Shown here in pieces: positions 30,441-35,728 of a stretch of 35,728 nucleotides of DNA. The DNA is from Coprinopsis marcescibilis. Its lineage: Eukaryota > Basidiomycota > Agaricomycetes > Agaricales > Psathyrellaceae. Below the pieces are notes generated by a model that was given only the letters and a program-made list of their open reading frames with translations, made no database searches and was not told the origin of the DNA. How positions within the stretch are numbered: the stretch's first letter is position 1; each line of letters starts with the position of its first letter. Where the stretch lies: NCBI GenBank assembly GCA_004369085.1, contig ML210399.1:1-35728 (forward strand), written 5' to 3'. Made by a program: the position numbers and the translations under genes.

Positions 30441-30744
30441 TTTGTGCGTAGACCTAACATAGCTATATCAGCCACTACACGCTGCATAGCCATGCCTTCA
30501 CCCAATACCAAAGCAGGTAAAAGGCTGCAGACAGAAAGTCAACACGTTCAGGCAAATCCCGACTGGTATACTTCATCTCCATCGCGACTTTGGCCTTCCA
30601 GTGCTCCTTGTTCTTGCGTGCACTGCCGATGGTCTGAACGGACATGCGCGCCAGGGCAGCTTTTTGGGCTGCACCACGCGTTTGGTGGCAGACTGCGAGG
30701 ACTGTGGGTGGGGGACAGGTGCGGAGGGAGAGGAGGGATGACAT
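30427..30744 (-). CDS. Possible captured gene 5' end, mitochondrial presequence-like
   Basis: The minus strand starts MSSLLSLRTCPPPTVLAV, an N-terminus rich in Ser, Arg and Leu with no acids, then GAAQKAALARMSVQTIGSARKNKEHWKAKVAMEM. A GT..AG intron (about 30571-30525: donor GTATAC, acceptor CTGCAG) joins to a second exon with GEGMAMQRVVADIAMLGLRT. The DNA here is markedly more GC-rich than its surroundings. I do not recognise the protein, and its 3' end is unclear beyond about 30300. It may be a host gene fragment carried or trapped between elements. Confidence 0.4.
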
Positions 30745-32022
30745 GGTGGCCTTGTCGTCTTCTGCGTTTTACTGGGGTGTTAGTTGGTTAGTTGTGGTGT
30801 GCGGTATGAGGAGGGGAGGGTGGGGACTTGCGGGTTTTGTGGGCCCCTGCGGTTGGAAGGTGCGCAGGCGAGGTTGGTGTGGGAGAGAGGACACGATGAG
30901 CTGGCAGTGACAATATTTTCAGTGTTGGGACAGACCAGTGTGATGCCGGATGACGGTGTTTTGCGGTGGCGTGGTTGATACGTTTGGTTGTGCTGGACAC
31001 CAGTGCACTCAGTTTCTACTTACCATCACCTTTCTCATAAATTATAATTCAAGGTGAATGGTGAATTGCAGGGGGTGAACGTGAGGAAACGTGTTGATGA
31101 ATTAATCTAGGGTATAATAATCTATCGAATGTCTGTCCAAGTAACTAGCATGGACCCTGTCAATATCAACAGGTGAGTACATAGTACAAGTCCTCTTCCA
31201 CTAAATTTTCAGCATACCACTACGTTCTTCCGAGTCCTTTCGTTCTCCTTCCAAATCCTTCTACCAATCTATATAGCAGCATGTCCTCCCAATTTTATTC
31301 CACATTCTATAGTTTTGCGGCCCTCTCTAAATTTGGCGAGTGTCATGCCTGTCACCTGACGTTAGATGAGTATGGAGTCTTCGAATGATTATCATACTAC
31401 ACCGTCCTCAGTGCAAAACGTAACCCCCACATTTTTCTCACAGATATAACATCATGCCTCATCGGCCATTGACAGCAGTGCCAACACATGGGATCAATGA
31501 GTTGGTCGCCCTAATAGAGTACTGGAGACACACCGACGTGGAATTCATGTGTCTCAGTACATGTCAGTAGATGCATGTTAGGTACTTTCAGTGTGAATAC
31601 CAATATCCCACAAATATGAGATCCTACACACCATGCACATTTCTATGCTATAATGAATCATAGTGGCATATTACATTGTCTCAATCCCAAAGCACAGATT
31701 GAAGTCATACTCCTGAAAACACAAACTCAACCTGGGATAGAGTAGGTCAGACATGGAATGAATGCTTGTGGCTTTTGCATCATCCAAATGTGGTCCATCG
31801 TCACGACAGTCTGGAATTGTGGAGAGCCAAGCTCACAGGACACTGATTGGCATTATGAGAGTTTAAGTTAAGTCATGAATGTGACATAGAAAGCAGTTGC
31901 ATACAACAGTGGAGGCTACAAAGCGAATTAAGAGGATAGGGAACATTAGAAGAGTATAATGTATTGGGACCAGTGCTGGTATTTGAGGATCTCAAGTGTC
32001 ATGCTACAAGTCATGACCAATT
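30745..32022. other. No recognisable gene; GC-rich then AT-rich intergenic DNA
   Basis: 30745-31000 is G-rich with only low-complexity ORFs and probably holds the promoter of the minus-strand fragment. From 31000 the DNA is AT-rich. A tiny plus-strand ORF with a possible intron starts at about 31151 (MDPVNIN) but leads nowhere convincing. I see no RNA gene. Confidence 0.5.
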
Positions 32023-33292
32023 CTAATCACCATCGTTGTCTTCATTGACAATTCCTCTGTTCAGAACATTTTCGGCTGCCACAGCATTGTCAATACTGGC
32101 TTGCCAGGTGCTTGTAACTTCGGCTTGAGAGACCTGTTGAGAGGCTGCCCTGTAGATCTGTCGGTCTTGACAAAGCATCCTAGCAAAAGCCCTTCAACAA
32201 TGGTTAGTCATAAGCTGATGATCACTTCAGACAATGACTTACTGCTGCACTTTCTCTTCTTCTCCAGCAGCCAGATCATGTATGAGGGCCAGTCAGTCAT
32301 TGACATGGTCCCAATACTTACTATCGGCCTTGGCTGGCTCGGCGTATACCTTGCGCTGCATGGTCAGGACTTGGTGGTCAATAGAAACACTCAACAGGCA
32401 AGAATAGCAAGCAACACTCACCAGGACTGCCAAACGAGCGCACAACGGGATGATGACTGAACACTGAGTGTTTTCAATCAAGGTGTTAGCAAGTTGATAT
32501 ATGCTCTGCTTGGAGCTTCGTGACAATGCAATCTATGGTCAGGAACCAGTTAGTAGGTGTGGAACTCTGAACTGACTTGCTTACAGCCTTCTTGATCTTT
32601 GATCGAGCTTGTGTCAATTCATTGCTTACAGCTTCTTTGATAATCTTGAAAATGTGGCGATCAGAGTCCATGTTGGCAGGGACATTGACCTTGAGAGTCT
32701 TGATGACAGCCTTAAGAGTTAAAGGACCAGTTAGTAAGATAAGGGGTAGTTAACGAGCACGCAGTTAAGTACCAGAACCCAGTCCTGAGGAAGACCTCCT
32801 TTGTATGAGCCAAGCTTGGGGGAGAGCAAGACAGCAATTAAATAGCTCTTGATGTTGTCCTGACAGTAGTTAGAATAAATGTGATAACAGACATGAGTGA
32901 GTAATTACCATGAGTGCTTTATCCACAACAAAGGAGCCACTGGCTGTCGAAAAATTGGCCAGCTTTTGCTCGATGACAAGCAATCTAGCAAACAGGTGGA
33001 GAGAATGGGTACTGTCGTCAGCAACCCCAGCAAAGGTTTCAAGCTCCTGGGAATATGGACCAAGGCTATATCGATTAGCCAGACGACGAGCTTGAAGACT
33101 TTGAACTGTTCTAGATGTATTGAAGTTTGGCGTTAGCAAGGTTCCAGGTGGACTTGATAACGTGTTGGCAGGATCCAGTGGGGAAGCAGAGTTGAGCGCA
33201 TTGTTCAACTCGCTGTCCATGTTGTCTGACAGGGTTTCATTCATCATCTGAGCAAGTTCTTCTGCAGGGTCGTACCCAACAGTAGATGACAT
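32023..33292 (-). pseudogene. Agaricomycete transposon-associated hypothetical protein, one in-frame TGA
   Basis: Six exons splice in phase: 33292-32909, 32859-32773, 32710-32585, 32532-32422, 32355-32243, 32191-32023 (330 codons). The start MSSTVGYDPAEEL is acidic; then YSLGPYSQELETF, KSYLIAVLLSPKLGSYKG, ARSKIKKA, the well-conserved NTQCSVIIPLCARLAVL, and YWDHVND. A TGA at 32295-32293 follows ND, where I recall Arg in relatives, so a CGA to TGA change is likely. The frame then continues (LALIHDLAAGEEEKVQ) to a proper end with an acidic tail. I know this only as an abundant hypothetical family. Function unknown. It is divergent from the gene at 33630, about 340 bases away. Confidence 0.7.
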
Positions 33293-33629
33293 CTTCTTGG
33301 CAATGAGTACGAAAGGAATGTGGAAAGCATAGAAAATAAATGGATTTGAGGTGGTGAAATTTACGAAGGAGAGAGGATGTAAAAAAAAGAATGTGGATTC
33401 ACCAGAAGGTGAGTGTTGAGAGAAAGCCTGTGAGCTGTCAGGGCGAGTCCTTTTGATAGCAGAGCGGACTTCAGAAAAAAGCAAATTCACTATCCAAGCC
33501 TTGCAGAGCCCCAAGAATATAATCATTCTCGGAAATGACAAGAGGACGAAGACCTGCTGAACAGCCTGGTGAGCAAACCTTCAATATTAGACATGAGAAT
33601 TAATACTCACAGGAGACCAAGGCTTTGAG
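33293..33629. promoter_or_regulatory. Divergent intergenic region of the right-hand gene pair
   Basis: It separates the start codons at 33292 (minus) and 33630 (plus). It is AT-rich near the minus-strand gene, with a TTTTTTTACATCC run on the minus side near 33380. No clear TATA is seen for either gene. Confidence 0.4.
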
Positions 33630-35265
33630 ATGTCACCAACGGAGCACAACATGTTTCAATGCCTCATCTGTGCTACATATCTGCCACTTCAAGCAGGCAA
33701 TACTTGGATTCAAAAAAAGAGCTTGAATAAGCACAAGCAAAGTAATGTGCACCAAGATTCCATGTCAAAACGAGATGCACATGAGCAACAAGTGCGACTC
33801 TTGGCTGCAATGGAGCAAGAGAGCGAACAGCACATACCCATGAATCAGCCTGTCCCACAGCCCACGTTCTGGTCTCCAGCCATACCCCCCGCTATGACTA
33901 CTGGAGAGCAAGAGATGTGGGACCAGTTTGAAACAGGGCAGTACAAGATCATGGTCGAGGATCTGGAAGCATGCCACGCAGCACGACTTGCAGAGTTTGA
34001 ACAGCGGGTTCAAAGCTATAACTTGTGGGCAGGGCTTGAACAGGATGCTCCAGGAATGGCCGATCTGGAGGGTGGTGATGCACTTCAAGACAAAGAGGAG
34101 CTTGCATTACTGGAAGCTTTGGAGGCTATTGGTATGTTCTGTTTTGTATGTGTTCTGCGACGAATTTGACATGGTGCTGGATTGCAGGTGTGTCTGAGAC
34201 TGACGGACTGGCCATTTTAAATCAGGAAACTGACGAAGAAAAGAATGGGAAATGGGCACCATACCCATCCAAGCTATTGTTTCTCCTCAATGTGATCGAC
34301 AACATGCCATGGCTTCGAGTCTCAAGTGGGCTAATGAACGTGATACTATGGTTACTTCAAGAAGCTGGGGTGCAACATGTTCCTAAAGCAAACACACTTC
34401 AGAAGTTCCAAGCATCGCTTCGGAAGGATGTAGGGATCGAAACTATACACTGGACCTCTCCAAGAGGTAATGCATATTCGTTCAACAGCCCAGCTGCAAT
34501 TATTGCGAACATGAGTCTTTGACATGTTTCACACAAGACATAAGCTTACCCTAACTGTATAACAATAGGACTGGTCAAACCCTGCTGTAAGACCTCATAT
34601 TCGTCACTACCCATCACTAGGAAATGGAAAGGTGTCAGAAATCTGGGACAGGGAAAAGTGGCGGCACACTCTTGATCACCATGCACTAAGCCCAATGTAT
34701 GATGATGGGAAGCGTCATTACTTCATTGATGAACCTGCAAGGACAGTGAAGAGCATTGTTGTGATCCCAATTCGATGGCTGGAGGATGACGAATGCAAGG
34801 TATGGTTTGAAGCATGGGACATCGAGTATGATGACAACGTGAGTATGGGCATCAGCTAATGAGAATCAACAAGATATACTTACCTTGGAAACAGAAAAAA
34901 GCTACTATTCTTGATGCTAATGACAAGGTTGTGATGATACCTGCTGCCGATCTTATCGAGAATATTCTGGACCTCGAGGAAAATGGGACTGTACCTCTGT
35001 GGAGTCAATCAACCATTGATGCTGGCCACCCAAGCCAAATGCCCAACCCCAATCATGCCCTGGCACAGGGGGATCCACTATATGTATCGTTCATTGATGT
35101 GTTTGGTGATGACGTGTCTGGAAATCGATCCAAGAGCTGGAATAAGCATTGGAATATATAATCGAAATCTTCCTCGGTGCATGTTCACACATTCACTTCA
35201 TCTCTACCTCATCAAATGGAACAGTCCCTGAGCAGTTTCAGGGCATTAAGACTGTTATTGAGTGC
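33630..35265 (+). pseudogene. Zinc-finger transposon-associated protein (SWNKHWN family), damaged and truncated
   Basis: Exons 33630-34131, 34188-34510, 34569-34838 and 34895 onward. The N-terminus has a zinc-finger-like CLICATYLPL..HKQSNVH. Then come the family hallmarks YPSKLLFLLNVIDNMPWLRVS, KFQASLRKDVG, WDREKWRHTLDHHALSPMYDD, VIPIRWLEDDE, PNHALAQGDPLYVSFIDVFG and GNRSKSWNKHWN. Such proteins are very common next to transposases in Agaricomycetes; their role is unknown. The donor after exon 2 is ATGAGT, not GTGAGT (CpG to CpA). After NLPR near 35175 the frame shifts, since SHIHFISTS and VPEQFQGIK lie in another frame. Homology ends near 35258, and the long C-terminal part usual for the family is missing. 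Confidence 0.8.
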
Positions 35266-35728
35266 GTATATTGTCTTATTGTTAAGGACTAAGACGGAAT
35301 AATACTTCGTGTCGTCCCTCAATACTTGTTCCAGCGACTTGTAATGGTCGATGGTCTTATCTAGACTACGTTGAGAGTTCTACTCTTGAGTACGAACTAA
35401 CTCTAGTCTTTCTTGAATAGACAATTGGAATGGTTTTGCACTGAAAGGTATTGGATTTGAAGGTATGTATGGTTATAACACTTAAGAACAAAGTAAGGAA
35501 CTATCGACTAAACTACATAGGTTTATATACCAAAAGACATGTGGTTATGGTGAGGCGTAAGCCTCATGCGTGTATGTAGGTTTCGTTGAGGTTTAGGTGT
35601 GGTTTTAATGAGTCTTACTAACTATGAAGTCATACGCAGTAAAAATGAGTAAGACTAAGATCGAAATGAAAAATGTAAGGTATACATGAGGTATATATCA
35701 TAATCATATGGTAGTAAGCATAAATGTT
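35266..35728 (+). mobile_element. LTR-like DNA truncating the gene, runs off the window
   Basis: Gene homology ends near 35258. From about 35278, TGTTAAGGACTAAGACGG resembles the start of the gypsy LTR (TGTTACGATGCAAGGC), and a TTTATATACC box and CTAC-rich stretch recall its TATA region. It also contains the second copy of the 664-755 repeat. It may be the LTR of a related element; no second end is in view. Confidence 0.35.
35571..35673 (+). repeat. Dispersed repeat, copy B (partner of 664-755)
   Basis: Same orientation as copy A, with a short extra block (GTTTAGGTGTG) and a handful of substitutions. It lies inside the LTR-like DNA at the right edge. Confidence 0.6.

Overview
This window is a repeat-dense, intron-rich stretch of a fungal nuclear genome, most likely an Agaricomycete (Basidiomycota). 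The evidence is introns of about 45-65 bases with GT..AG ends, a CxC2-type KDZ transposase, a Ulp1-protease-bearing KDZ relic, a chromodomain Ty3/gypsy element, and partner-gene families that I know only from Agaricomycete genomes. Nearly everything readable is mobile DNA. I found no confident housekeeping gene.

The centre is a Russian-doll insertion that can be read to the base. (1) The oldest layer is a decayed KDZ-type transposon on the minus strand. A small coiled-coil/viroplasmin-like gene lies at 29692-29074, and its transposase/Ulp1 tail ends near 4613. (2) A Ty3/gypsy chromovirus on the minus strand (7345-26978, two 525-bp LTRs, 5-bp duplication GATAC) inserted into that relic. (3) A 10.5-kb KDZ DNA transposon (10179-20700, terminal inverted repeats, 9-bp duplication ATCGTTTGA) inserted into the integrase codons of the gypsy element. 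(4) A further 1.55-kb insertion (22588-24134, duplication GCGG, with a 111-base assembly gap) split the reverse transcriptase.

The gypsy element keeps a complete set of cis signals. These are a TATA box and a 12-base self-complementary primer site that suggests Tf1-like self-priming; a gag-pol -1 frameshift signal (GGGTTTT, 5-base spacer, hairpin across the gag stop); a polypurine tract; and an extra third ORF after pol with its own CCHC knuckle. Its premature stops are all TGA, and its LTRs differ only by transitions, mostly at CpG, which points to methylation and deamination.

The KDZ transposon carries three genes. A 9-exon minus-strand gene of 817 codons and a 3-exon plus-strand gene of 217 codons share a 165-bp divergent promoter. 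A 10-exon CxC2-KDZ transposase (about 1049 residues) follows; it is intact except for one missing base in a C-run. Inside the terminal repeats lie long minisatellite arrays in opposite orientation, built on an ATGCTCACC unit.

To the right (32023-35265) is another divergent pair: a 6-exon minus-strand gene with a single TGA, and a plus-strand zinc-finger gene of a common Agaricomycete transposon-associated family. The latter has a lost splice donor and a frameshift, and is cut off by LTR-like DNA. A 273-bp Tc1/mariner-type MITE lies at 28700-28972. The left end (1-4404) has an inverted-repeat element, small duplications, a heavily decayed minus-strand coding relic and an unrecognised acidic ORF.
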